NCBI GenBank assembly: GCA_009775375.1
Contig: VSPO01000046.1
Span: forward strand, 1-23,653
DNA length: 23,653 nt
Direction of reading: 5' to 3'
DNA from: Muribaculaceae bacterium
Lineage (GTDB): Bacteria > Bacteroidota > Bacteroidia > Bacteroidales > Muribaculaceae
The position numbers and the translations under genes are program-made. How positions within the stretch are numbered: position 1 is the stretch's first letter; each line of letters opens with the position of its first letter. Below are positions 1 through 8,900 of this stretch, one piece after another. The notes beneath the pieces were generated by a model. It made no database searches. It saw only the letters and a list, made by a program, of their open reading frames with translations, and was not told the origin of the DNA.

Positions 1-100
1 CCGCTGGGATGCCGTTTTGGCGTTGGTCTGACAGACCGACCAAATCAGTGTGCCGTTGCTATAGGTGAGTAGTTACACTTCAATTATTTTGATACTGCTA

Positions 101-349
101 TTATTGATCGTCTTTTATTTTTTTTATACGATCAATCAAGACGATAGCAAAGTGGGCGAGAATCCCATATACGAGCGTGGCAAGCAAGGCCATGCCTTCG
201 TTGATGAGAATGATTTTTGACAATGGCATCGGAAACTCTGGACGAGCCTGATGGAAGGCCGCAACCACTGCACACACGCTCAGCACGATGAACACAACAA
301 TCATGGAGAATGGCGCGAACCCCATTTTATATCTTCCTATCTGTATCAT
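101..349 (-). CDS. Small two-helix inner-membrane protein, function unknown
   Basis: An 82-residue protein with two hydrophobic segments, at about residues 12-33 and 46-71, and a short basic C-terminal tail (RIKKIKDD). I chose the start at 349 because its ATG overlaps the TGA of the upstream gene in an ATGA arrangement, which implies translational coupling. Longer in-frame starts lie deep inside that gene. No catalytic motif is visible. The likely topology is a hairpin in the cytoplasmic membrane with both ends on the same side. It is the second gene of a two-gene unit with the helical-repeat protein, so the two products may work together (inference). No family is recognised. Confidence 0.6.
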   Translation of the reverse strand: MIQIGRYKMGFAPFSMIVVFIVLSVCAVVAAFHQARPEFPMPLSKIILINEGMALLATLVYGILAHFAIVLIDRIKKIKDDQ

Positions 350-870
350 TGTTTTTTCAGTTTTGCAATTTTTGCTTTTGTCTGTTTCACTGCGCTTTTT
401 AGCCCCGGAGAAAGGGACTGAAAGCACATCATTTCAAGATGTCCATTCAATTCAGCAATTAGCTCAGGGAAATGCCTGCACATCTTGAATGCCGCATAAA
501 TACTGAAACATCTGACAGCATACGGCTCACATTCGGAATTGATTTTCGACATGCAGAAATCGAGAAAATCCGTCCGGATGTCGTCGGCCTCATATTCCTG
601 CTCTCTGAGCAATTGGATAAGCATGCGTTTCTTCGAAGCATCTGTTTCCGTCATCAGCATGTCGATCATGTCGTCGCGCAGGGAGACCAACCATTCGGAT
701 TCCGGCAGATGGGTCATTGCCCAGAGTGCATTCACGCTTGTCCTGCGGTCGGACGAATTAACCAGCCGCCACAGAATGTCTGAGTTTTCACGTGAGCCCA
801 CGGCCCATGAGACCACACGCCTGACTTCCGGCAGATTGATTCTTTGCGACAATAGCTCTTCGATGTTCAT
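346..870 (-). CDS. HEAT/ARM-like helical repeat protein, function unknown
   Basis: A soluble 174-residue protein starting MNIEELLSQR. It looks entirely alpha-helical, with repeated amphipathic helices of the HEAT/ARM style, for example around 'RRTSVNALWAMTHL' and 'SKKRMLIQLLREQEYE'. There is no signal peptide, so it should be cytoplasmic. The start at 870 is preferred over an in-frame ATG at 915 because a good Bacteroidetes -7 box lies at 913-920 on this strand, which would leave the upstream ATG without a leader. Small proteins of this kind often act as protein-protein scaffolds, but no partner or reaction can be read from the sequence. The downstream membrane protein begins inside its stop codon. 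Confidence 0.6.
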   Translation of the reverse strand: MNIEELLSQRINLPEVRRVVSWAVGSRENSDILWRLVNSSDRRTSVNALWAMTHLPESEWLVSLRDDMIDMLMTETDASKKRMLIQLLREQEYEADDIRTDFLDFCMSKINSECEPYAVRCFSIYAAFKMCRHFPELIAELNGHLEMMCFQSLSPGLKSAVKQTKAKIAKLKKQ

Positions 871-912
871 TGCGACTACGTTATAACTGGACAATACATT
901 GTTTTCAGACTG

Positions 913-943
913 CAAATATAGATAAAAATCTCCTTGTAAACAA
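913..943 (-). promoter_or_regulatory. Predicted Bacteroidetes promoter for the helical-repeat gene
   Basis: On the minus strand TATATTTG (913-920) matches the -7 consensus TAnnTTTG exactly. A TTG (941-943) lies about 20 bases further upstream, in the place expected for the -33 TTTG box. The predicted transcription start is near 906, giving a leader of roughly 36 bases. Confidence 0.5.
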
Positions 944-1090
944 GAAAGACCGGAATTTATGGATCACTTTCCGCCTATGAACGACTTCTTATTACTTACC
1001 AAATGCCATAAACCACTTACCTCTATTTAAAATCGCCTTGCGTTCTCAAAATTACAACAATAACATGGTCTGAATATCAGATTATTTGAT

Positions 1091-1098
1091 TATATTTG
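1091..1098 (+). promoter_or_regulatory. Predicted -7 promoter element for the 1118 gene
   Basis: TATATTTG matches the Bacteroidetes TAnnTTTG element exactly and lies 19 bases before the ATG at 1118. No TTTG box is found at the expected -33 distance, so the call rests on the -7 element and its position. Confidence 0.4.
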
Positions 1099-1117
1099 CG
1101 ACAAAATAAATTACAAT

Positions 1118-1402
1118 ATGGACAATACCTCTTTTTGGAATAAAATCAATGAAATAATAAAAGCGGATTTCTCAAACGCGGGGCTTGCCATATTAGATAA
1201 ATTTGCAGAACAATTAATAAATGGAAGGATTGTATATCAACGATTTTCACCGACAGAACAGTATGGCAGCTCAGAGGGAGGCGCAACTCATGTCATTGCA
1301 TCCATTATCGCGGGAGCAGAAACTCTCTCAGATCCAGAGTATCCGTTCCGGCAAAACTTCAAAAAGAATACTTTTGACAAATCTATAAAAATCAGAGTAT
1401 GA
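1118..1402 (+). CDS. Hypothetical protein, possibly a truncated polyvalent-protein-type domain
   Basis: A 94-residue protein without signal peptide or membrane segment. Residues 37-68 contain a conserved-looking block (VYQRFSPTEQYGSS, then GGATHVIASIIAGAE). This resembles, from memory, the N-terminal segment of larger Bacteroidales proteins linked to a polyvalent protein kinase-like domain. If so, this copy lost everything after about residue 80, because the tail (NTFDKSIKIRV) looks low in complexity and unrelated. The family link is tentative. The TGA overlaps the ATG of the SGNH hydrolase gene as ATGA, so translation of the two is probably coupled even though their functions seem unrelated. 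A -7 promoter element precedes it. Confidence 0.5.
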   Translation: MDNTSFWNKINEIIKADFSNAGLAILDKFAEQLINGRIVYQRFSPTEQYGSSEGGATHVIASIIAGAETLSDPEYPFRQNFKKNTFDKSIKIRV

Positions 1403-2472
1403 GAAAGAAAATCATTTTCCCGGTGCTGATGATGCTTTGTATTCTGAGCTGGAATTCATGTGGCAAGGGAAAAGACGTGGAAGTGAGAGGCGATTCCAAA
1501 GACATTCTTTATATGGGACGCACGCACGTGACCCCGGAAGGATATGTGGCGTTTAATTATCCCGGAGTCACGGCCATGCTTAACTTCGAAGGGAAAAGAC
1601 TCGATATGCTGACGAGCAAAGGCAGCGGCTACTATATGGTGGAGGTTGACGGTTCAATGGCACGCAAGATATGCGTTGGAGAGAATGACTCCGTGGCGTG
1701 CATCGCTGATTCACTTGGAGATGGGGCACACACGGCCCGCATTACATACGCAATGGAGGGATTTGAAAAGAAGCCTGAAATCAAGGGATTCATGATGCCG
1801 GAAGGGTCGCGGATTCTCCCGCCTCCGCAACGTCCCGAACTACGGATAGAATTCATCGGCAATTCCATGACATGCGGCTATGGCACAGAAGATCCCGACG
1901 GAAAAGGAGGGTTCAGCTATGACACCGAAAACCATTGCCTGACGTATGCCTATCTGACCGGCCGCAATCTTAATGCCGACGTGAGTGTCGTGGCCAGGTC
2001 GGGAATCGGCATGTACCGCAACTACGACGGTCCGCGAGAGGGGGACTCTTTGCGCACAATGCCAAAGGAATATGCCTACACTATGCTTTATGACCCTGAG
2101 CATCCATGGGATTTCAGCCGTTTCATGCCGGATATCGTATGCATTAATCTCGGCACCAACGACACCTCAACCGACAATTATGACATTTCGATATATGAGC
2201 GGGAATATGACAAGTTTCTCACCCGTCTGCGGGAACTGTATCCTTCCGCGAAGATAGTGCTTCTTACAGGCTCAATGCTAAACGGCAAACCACTTGAAGA
2301 CGTGAAAGGAGCGCTCGACCGTCTTGCCCAAAAGCATGAAGGGACATACCGTTTCGACATGTCGCCACAGACCGGGGAGTTGGGTTACGGAGCAGACTTC
2401 CATCCCTCAGCCGCCCAACATGCGAAAATGGCCGAAGAGCTGACCGACTTCCTGAAATCGATAGCAAATTGA
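1399..2472 (+). CDS. SGNH/GDSL-family esterase lipoprotein, CE2-like
   Basis: A 357-residue exported hydrolase. A signal peptide ends in NSC with Cys21 as the lipidation site, so the protein is anchored in the outer or periplasmic leaflet. Residues of about 30-145 form a beta-rich N-terminal domain. The SGNH hydrolase domain follows: block I GNSMT with nucleophile Ser156, an LGTND block at 251-255 and the C-terminal DFHP block with catalytic His335. This two-domain layout matches carbohydrate-esterase family 2-type enzymes, which remove acetyl groups from plant or host polysaccharides. The actual substrate is inferred only. It is coupled by a 4-base overlap to the small gene upstream. The gene is full length for the family, and no polysaccharide-utilisation genes are adjacent. 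Confidence 0.85.
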   Translation: MRKKIIFPVLMMLCILSWNSCGKGKDVEVRGDSKDILYMGRTHVTPEGYVAFNYPGVTAMLNFEGKRLDMLTSKGSGYYMVEVDGSMARKICVGENDSVACIADSLGDGAHTARITYAMEGFEKKPEIKGFMMPEGSRILPPPQRPELRIEFIGNSMTCGYGTEDPDGKGGFSYDTENHCLTYAYLTGRNLNADVSVVARSGIGMYRNYDGPREGDSLRTMPKEYAYTMLYDPEHPWDFSRFMPDIVCINLGTNDTSTDNYDISIYEREYDKFLTRLRELYPSAKIVLLTGSMLNGKPLEDVKGALDRLAQKHEGTYRFDMSPQTGELGYGADFHPSAAQHAKMAEELTDFLKSIAN

Positions 2473-2493
2473 TAGAGCTTTCCTGATAAGTGT

Positions 2494-2659
2494 TAAGTAA
2501 GTGTACAGATTATTCCTATACATGTCTTATCCAATCTGAGCGCTGGATTTCAATCCGTGATTCAGTTCTGATGGAACCCCATCACGCCATCATCCCAAAT
2601 CGAAATCCCGACCCTCATATTGGCAATCCAAGTATAGGAATAATCTGTACACTTACTTA
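2494..2659. mobile_element. MITE-like element with long terminal inverted repeats
   Basis: A 28-base perfect inverted repeat (2494-2521 and 2632-2659) encloses 110 bases with no coding capacity. Similarity between the arms continues inward with one gap and several mismatches, including CCAATcTGAG against CCAATaTGAG, so the arms are about 46 bases long. Long partly diverged ends around a short non-coding core are typical of miniature transposable elements derived from an insertion sequence. No clear target-site duplication was found. It fills most of the 305-base gap between two convergent genes and could also form a large hairpin in RNA. Confidence 0.55.
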
Positions 2660-2727
2660 GTAAAAAATAATATATGATGCAACAATTGCTCTTATAAAAA
2701 ATTTCATCCAGCAATGTCGGAAGCAAC

Positions 2728-2767
2728 AACGAAGAATGGCGGGCTGAAGAGCCCGCCATTCTTCGTT
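2728..2767 (-). terminator. Strong intrinsic-type terminator after the fimbrillin gene
   Basis: A perfect 18-base-pair GC-rich stem (2728-2745 with 2750-2767) with a GAAG/CTTC four-base loop begins 10 bases after the fimbrillin stop codon. On the minus strand the first T-run comes about 25 bases later, so it is not a classical U-tract terminator. The stem is strong enough to end or protect the transcript, and it works in either direction. Confidence 0.7.
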
Positions 2768-2777
2768 CCTGATTCAT

Positions 2778-4487
2778 TTATTTTCCTTCTTTGGTCGTGC
2801 CGCTGTCGTCGCTCGGAATGTTGATGTCTTGTTCAACTAAAGTCCATGGCACGACATTGACATTAAATGACACGTTGTATTCCGTATCGTTGACGAACTC
2901 TGATTCCAAAAGGTAGTCGCCTTCGTTGGCAATGCCTTTCCCCATTCCTTCTATGCTCTTGACGCTGATTTTGTAGAAATGGTTGCGGACCAGGCCGTAG
3001 CTGCCGGTAGCATCCGGTGTTGTTTTGTAACCCAAGTGCTGAACAGGTACCACGAAGAAGCACTTTCCATCTTTATATGCCTCTATATATCCGCATGAGA
3101 TAGCGAGGGCTTTGTTTAATTCGTCATCGGAGGCAAGATCTTTGCCGTCCGGGCCATTATAATTATCCCGAATGAATCCTCCCGCTACTCCTTCCTTAGG
3201 AAACCTGAGCTGAGGCGTAACCATATTATAAGTGCCGCCTTCTGCCTTGGGTTTCAGTTCGGTTATCGCCTTTAATTCGTCTCCGCTGAGAGGAGTGCCG
3301 TCTTGCTTGAAAATTGATTTTTGGGCAAAGGCCATCTTTGTCCAATAATCATTCTCTTTGTATATCTTGTCGCCACGCTTGAAGAAAGTCTCAGGAGCAT
3401 TTACTGGCCCTTCAATTTTATATGTGCCGACAAGCACGATTGAGGGTAGAGAATTCCTTTTGCGGACATTACTATTCTCTTGATCGATGTAGTTGCTTTT
3501 CGGGAGCGTGGTCTCATGGGTGTAAACCACATCATTAAAACCTTTTGGTTTCTCCTGGCCTTCCGTACTGTAGAATCGAGCATATGTATATGGAGTGTTG
3601 CCATCGACAGATCCGACATTACCGTTGGGGAATGTCGAAATATTGTAATTTTTGGAATGAGCCCAATTTGTCTGGAGGTCTTTCTGAAAGTCAGTCCAAC
3701 CCGATAACTCGTTCTGCAAACCTGCATAGTCAACAGAAAGATTCTTCACAAGATAGCTGCTTTTCTCTACTCCGGAGACATACCATCCATCGAGTTGCAA
3801 TATCAAGGTAAATGTCTCATCCACAGACCCATTCCCCGGATCATCGACAGCGACTCCATTCTTAACAGTCAGATTAGTAGCAGTAAATCCGTCTTGTAGT
3901 ACTTGGACTTTGGCAGCGGCACGCTCTACGTTCAATTGTATGGGAGCAGCATTATCCGTGAAATTATCAGGAGAAAGGCTTGTTGCGAGAACCTTCTTAT
4001 TTTCATTATTCTTATCGAAATAATGTGCGCTCGACATTATGAAATTATCGCCATTTTTCACGACATTAATTTCCAATTGAGAAATTAAATTAAGGGGTGA
4101 ACTTAGCTCTTGACTTTCCGGGAGATTGGCATAGGCAATAACAGCGTCAGGCAATTCATCATTTGACGTAGGCACTCCACATTCCCATTTGGAGCCATCA
4201 ATTTTTTTTGCGTCAACAAGCCCTACCTGTGTGTTTCCTCGATAGAACGCGAGTTTGAGCTTACTTATAGTATTTTCTGCTTTGGCAACTTCATCGTCTG
4301 CCGCCTTTGTGGAGGCTGACGATTCTGAACGGGTCATATCGTTAGTCGCGATTGCCACTTTCAGGATTGGGGTCTCTTTTTCCGACGGTTTCTCCGGCTC
4401 GTCGGTGACGTTTTCCGTACTCACGCAGCCGCCCAACAGCGACATTCCCAGAAGGGTGCTAAACAAGAAGGGAACGGTTTTTCTCAT
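2778..4487 (-). CDS. Mfa1/FimA-type fimbrial major subunit lipoprotein
   Basis: A 569-residue lipoprotein with signal peptide and lipobox LLGGC (Cys21). Mfa1/FimA-type (type V) pilins are exported as lipoproteins, cleaved at the surface and polymerised by donor-strand exchange. The family call rests on two C-terminal blocks: 'YGLVRNHFYKISVKSIEGMG' at about residues 490-509 and the final strand 'NVNVVPWTLVEQDINI'. The middle is beta-rich, with an 'ERAAAKVQV' block typical of fimbrillin N-terminal domains. Transport is to the outer-membrane surface, and the likely role is adhesion. No anchor (Mfa2) or tip genes lie nearby, so it is a solitary locus or relies on parts encoded elsewhere. A strong hairpin follows the stop. 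It is transcribed divergently from the efflux operon. Confidence 0.8.
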   Translation of the reverse strand: MRKTVPFLFSTLLGMSLLGGCVSTENVTDEPEKPSEKETPILKVAIATNDMTRSESSASTKAADDEVAKAENTISKLKLAFYRGNTQVGLVDAKKIDGSKWECGVPTSNDELPDAVIAYANLPESQELSSPLNLISQLEINVVKNGDNFIMSSAHYFDKNNENKKVLATSLSPDNFTDNAAPIQLNVERAAAKVQVLQDGFTATNLTVKNGVAVDDPGNGSVDETFTLILQLDGWYVSGVEKSSYLVKNLSVDYAGLQNELSGWTDFQKDLQTNWAHSKNYNISTFPNGNVGSVDGNTPYTYARFYSTEGQEKPKGFNDVVYTHETTLPKSNYIDQENSNVRKRNSLPSIVLVGTYKIEGPVNAPETFFKRGDKIYKENDYWTKMAFAQKSIFKQDGTPLSGDELKAITELKPKAEGGTYNMVTPQLRFPKEGVAGGFIRDNYNGPDGKDLASDDELNKALAISCGYIEAYKDGKCFFVVPVQHLGYKTTPDATGSYGLVRNHFYKISVKSIEGMGKGIANEGDYLLESEFVNDTEYNVSFNVNVVPWTLVEQDINIPSDDSGTTKEGK

Positions 4488-4583
4488 CTGATATTAGATT
4501 GTTTGTTTATATTCGGGTTAATGAAACGACGTCGAAGATTTCGCCAAGGGAAGTAAGGAAAGTTAAGACGTGCGCCCTAATTC

Positions 4584-4608
4584 TTCCAAGATACGGAATG
4601 TCTTGGAA
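4584..4608. promoter_or_regulatory. Dyad symmetry at the predicted fimbrillin transcription start
   Basis: TTCCAAGA (4584-4591) and TCTTGGAA (4601-4608) form an 8-base perfect dyad with a 9-base spacer. It sits just downstream of the predicted fimbrillin promoter. It could be an operator or a 5'-leader hairpin. No regulator gene is nearby to assign. Confidence 0.35.
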
Positions 4609-4616
4609 TTATGCCG

Positions 4617-4647
4617 CAAATTAAACGCATTTTTCGATAAGATGCAA
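4617..4647 (-). promoter_or_regulatory. Candidate promoter for the fimbrillin gene
   Basis: On the minus strand TTAATTTG (4617-4624) differs by one base from TAnnTTTG, and a TTG (4645-4647) lies 20 bases upstream of it. The leader to the start at 4487 would be about 120 bases, long enough for post-transcriptional control. Confidence 0.35.
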
Positions 4648-4744
4648 GAAAATCGAAGAAAAATTTATAGTCTTCCTAAAGAATACTGCGTTTTTCAACT
4701 TTCGGATTGAAGCTTTTCCGCAAGCAAGCAAACCTTAGACTTGT

Positions 4745-4752
4745 TAATTTTG
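4745..4752 (+). promoter_or_regulatory. Predicted -7 promoter element of the RND efflux operon
   Basis: TAATTTTG matches TAnnTTTG exactly, 30 bases before the adaptor start codon. No convincing -33 TTTG is seen at the expected distance. Confidence 0.45.
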
Positions 4753-4782
4753 TTAGGAATTTAAACGATATTCCACAAGGTT

Positions 4783-5856
4783 ATGATAAGCACACATAGA
4801 AAATATCCACTCCTCTCCTCGCTTTCATTGCTTTTAATTCCGGCTCTTTGTTTTCAGGGATGCAAGAAGCATGAAAAGGCCACTGTGGCTGATGCCGCGA
4901 AGGTCAGCGTAGAGGTGATGGGCAGCGCTTCGTCGAAAAGCAGCCCCTCCGGCTCTTATTCAGGCACGACCGAGTCAGGAGAGAACACGACCGTCAGCTT
5001 CTCCGTGCCGGGAACCATCATCGGCATGTATGCAGAGGTGGGTCAGCATGTAGCCAAAGGCCAACGCCTCGCAGAGGTGAAGAGCGGCAACCTTCGGGAT
5101 GCCAACAATATTGCCCAGGCCGAGCTCGCGGAGGCCCGCGACGCTTACGCCCGTCTCAAGAAACTGCATGACGCCAATGCCTTGCCCGACATAAAATGGG
5201 TGGAGGCACAGCAAAAGCTCAAGCAGGCTGAAAACGCAGCTTCGATAGCGCAAAGAGGCGTGGGAGACGCCATAATCCACTCCCCTATTTCCGGCATGGT
5301 GGCTGAGAAATTTGCCGACGACGGCCAGACTGTGGTGCCATCGCAGCCGGTGCTATCCATCGTAAGCCTCGGGAAGATGCAGATTGCGATTTCAGTGCCG
5401 GAGGAGGATGTCGACAAGTTTAAGCCGGGGATGACCGCTGACGTGACATTCGGCAACATCGACGGGCTGACCGTCAAAGGCACATTCCATCAAAAAGGCG
5501 TCACCGCCGACCCTCTGACACGCTCCTACAAGGTGAAATTCAACATTCCCAACCCCGATGGGAGAATCCTGCCCGGGATGATCGGCAATGTCGTCGTGGC
5601 GGGGAATGCCGAAGCCGACAGTATCAAATCGCAAGGAGCAAGTTTCAGCCTGCCGTCGCAAGCCGTGCTGCTTGATTCCGACAACCGTCGGTTCGTATGG
5701 ATTGTCAGCAAAGGGAAAGCGGAACGACGATTCGTAGAGGCTGACGAGCTTTCTTCGGAAGGGGTCTGCGTAAGGAGCGGACTCGCCCCCGGCGACAGCG
5801 TCATAGTGGCCGGGATGCAGAAAGTCAGCACAGGCGCTCGCGTAACGACAAAATAA
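4783..5856 (+). CDS. RND efflux periplasmic adaptor (membrane fusion protein) lipoprotein
   Basis: A 357-residue HlyD/AcrA-type adaptor that bridges the inner-membrane pump and the outer-membrane channel. The signal peptide ends in CFQGC (Cys27 lipidated). In order: the first half of the barrel-sandwich (lipoyl) domain at about residues 70-100 (GTIIGMYAEVGQHVAKGQ), an alpha-helical hairpin at about 105-160, the second lipoyl half at 163-195 (IIHSPISGMVAEKFADDGQ), a beta-barrel domain at about 198-285 and a membrane-proximal domain to the C-terminus. The helical hairpin is short, as in many Bacteroidetes adaptors. The start is supported by an exact -7 element and an AGG-containing stretch just before the ATG. 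It is the first gene of a three-gene operon and no local regulator is seen. Confidence 0.92.
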   Translation: MISTHRKYPLLSSLSLLLIPALCFQGCKKHEKATVADAAKVSVEVMGSASSKSSPSGSYSGTTESGENTTVSFSVPGTIIGMYAEVGQHVAKGQRLAEVKSGNLRDANNIAQAELAEARDAYARLKKLHDANALPDIKWVEAQQKLKQAENAASIAQRGVGDAIIHSPISGMVAEKFADDGQTVVPSQPVLSIVSLGKMQIAISVPEEDVDKFKPGMTADVTFGNIDGLTVKGTFHQKGVTADPLTRSYKVKFNIPNPDGRILPGMIGNVVVAGNAEADSIKSQGASFSLPSQAVLLDSDNRRFVWIVSKGKAERRFVEADELSSEGVCVRSGLAPGDSVIVAGMQKVSTGARVTTK

Positions 5857-5905
5857 GACGGGCCAAAACCTGATATACTTCACACACCCACAAAGACTAT
5901 ATTCT

Positions 5906-8900
5906 ATGCCATCAGATACTTCAAGACCCACTCCACCTGCCGGCGGCAAAATGAATCCGCTGGTGATGGCGGGCATGAAATACAGCAAGGAGGTGATTCT
6001 TCTTGTATGCGTCCTGATTGCCTTCGGCATCTACGCCCTGAAGGTCATGGACAAGAATGAATTCCCCTCTTTCACAATCAGGGAGGGGGTCGTGGCGGCC
6101 GTCTATCCCGGAGCCACAGTAGAGCAGGTGGAACAGGAAGTGCTAAAGCCGCTCGAAGATTATGTCTTCTCTTTTAAGGAGGTCAACAAGGAGAAGACGC
6201 ATTCAAGGGTGACGGCCGGCATGGTCATTATCTTTGTGGAACTTGACGACAACATCGACGACACCACCCCCTTCTGGAATGAATTCAAGGTCGGGATGGA
6301 CAAGGTCAAGATGACGCTTCCCCCCGGAGTGCTGGGAGTGGAGACAATGAGCAATTTCGGCGACACCTCCGCCCTGCTCATCACTATGCAAAGCAAAGAC
6401 AAGACTTATCGCGAACTGGGAGAATATATGGATCGCCTCAAGGACCGCCTCCGCACGATAGAGAGCGTAAGCTCTCTTTCCGTCACCGGGAAGCAGAAGG
6501 AGGAGATAGCCGTCTACCTCGATCCGGAACGGCTGAAGCATTACGCCCTTTCAGAGGCCTCCATAGGCGTAAATCTCATGTCGCAGGGATTCAAGACGAC
6601 CGGAGGATCGCTTAAGGACGGACATTACACGAAGCCTATCATCGTGGAGCGTCCCGCCAATTCCGTGGCCGACATCGCCGACATGATCGTACTCTCCACT
6701 CCCGGAGGAAGCATCGTGCGCCTCGGCGACATCGCCGACATCAGGCGCGAATACCCCGATCCCGACAGCTATATCACCAACAACGGCGAGAAATGTATCC
6801 TTCTGAGCCTACAGATGAAGGAGGGCTACAACATCGTCGAGATGGGCAGGCAGGTCGACAAGCAGATCGAGGCTTTCCAAAAGGAGATTCCGCAAAGCGT
6901 CACGCTCTTCAAGATTACCGACCAGCCTGTCGTGGTCAACAATTCGGTCAATTATTTCCTTGTGGAGCTTCTCATTGCGATTATAGCCGTGGTGGTGGTC
7001 ATCATGATTCTGCTGCCATTAAACGTGGCGCTCATCGCCGCTTCCACCATCCCTATCGCCATCTTCATCTCGCTTGGTCTGTTCTACGCTTTTGGAATCG
7101 AGCTTAACACGGTCACTCTCGCCTGCCTCATCGTGACGCTCGGAATGATCGTAGACAACTCCGTCGTCATCATCGACAACTATGTAGAACTGATTTCCGA
7201 CGGCGTAGACCATTACACCGCCACGCTGCGCTCCGGCACGGAGTTCTTCAAGGCCATTTTTTCGGCCACGCTCGCCATCTCCGTGACCTTCTTCCCGTTC
7301 TTAGTGACGATCAAGGGGATGTTCCGCGACTTCCTGACGGATTTCCCCTGGGGAATGACCATCATCCTGCTCGTCTCTCTGGTCGTGGCCGAGATGCTGG
7401 TGCCATACATGCAATATAAGCTCATCAAGAAGCCTATCTACAAGCTTCAGCGCGACGCCTTGGCCTCCGGGAAGAAGAAATTCAATTTCTTCCTGTCGAT
7501 GCAGAACGGCTACAACAAACTGATTGAACTCTGCTTCAGATGGCCGAAGACCACCGTCATTCTCGGCTTAGCATGTGCTCTCCTGGGTGGCTATCTCTTC
7601 GTCACACGCCCGATGCAGCTTATGCCCATCGCCGAGCGCAATCAGTTTGCCGTGGAGATATTCATGCCGGAGGGGACGTCGGTGGAGCGCACGTCGGAAG
7701 TGGCCGACTCTTTGGAGAAGCTTTTAGCGAAGGATCCGCAGGTGGTCTCAATCGCCTCGTTCCACGGCTGCTCCTCACCCCGATTCCAGGCAACGTATGC
7801 GCCTCAGGTAGGCGGACCGAACTTCGCCCAATTTATCGTCAACACCAAAAGCAACGACGCCACAATCGACGTGCTCAATAAATACACCGGGAAGCTGGAA
7901 TCCTATTTCCCCGATGCCTTCATCCGCTTCAAGCAGCTGAGTTACTCGAATGCCGACTATCCGATCCAATTCAAGTTCAGCGGGGCAACTCCGGAAGTGC
8001 TTAAGGCTACGGTGGATTCCGTAGCGGCGATGGCTCGCACCGTGCCGGGTCTGCGCAACGTGCGCAGTTCGCTTGGCAATCCGTTGGCTTCGGCCCTTGT
8101 CTCGCCCGACCACGACCGGGCCGAGCGGCTCGGGCTTAACTCAACCCTGATTGAGGCCACCCTTGCGATGAGATATTCCGACGGGCTACCCGTGGCAACC
8201 GTCTGGGAGGGCGACTACGGAATCCCCGTGACGCTGAAGACCAAGTATGCCCGCGACGGTTCCATCTCAGGACTCGACAACCAACCGATGCCCGTAGCCG
8301 GAATCGGGACTGTGCCGCTCCGGCAGGTGGCCGATGTCACTCCGCAATGGCATCCGGGTCTTATCTCTCATGAAAACGGAGTCTACTCCGTTTCGCTCAT
8401 TTCGGAGGTGGAACGCAACATCAACGTGATCGACCGCACGGAAGCGCTAAGCGACAGCATCGCCAAGATGGGGCTTCCCGAGGGCGTGGAGATGAAGAAA
8501 GGGGGCGAATGGGCCAACACTATGGACACGCTTCCGCAGATCCTGACGGGGTTGGCGATGGCCGTAGCCATAATATTCTTCATCCTTCTCTTCCATTACG
8601 CGCAGGCCGACACGTCGGGGTTGCTCCTTTTGTCGCTGCTGCTTTGCCTGCCCGGCGCGGCTTTGGGACTGATCATCCAGGACGTTGCGATGTCGCTTAC
8701 GTGCGTGCTGGGCATCGTGTCGCTGATGGGCATCCTTGTCAGAAATGCCATCGTGCTTCTCGACTATGCGGAGGAATTGCGCAACCAGGGGCAGACCGCC
8801 CACGACTCCATCCTCAATGCGGCAAAGCGCAGGATGCGACCCATTTTCCTGACCTCGGCAGCCGCCACGATGGGCGTGCTTCCGATGACGATCGGCAACA

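Noticed and set aside
1..72. Open plus-strand frame at the left edge and a GGTCTG-A-CAGACC dyad at 25-37
   Set aside because: Only 23 codons with no recognisable motif. The dyad has a one-base centre and no T-run, so neither a gene nor a terminator can be supported.
4488..4782. Invertible promoter for fimbrial phase variation
   Set aside because: No inverted repeat pair flanks the promoter and no site-specific recombinase gene is in the window.
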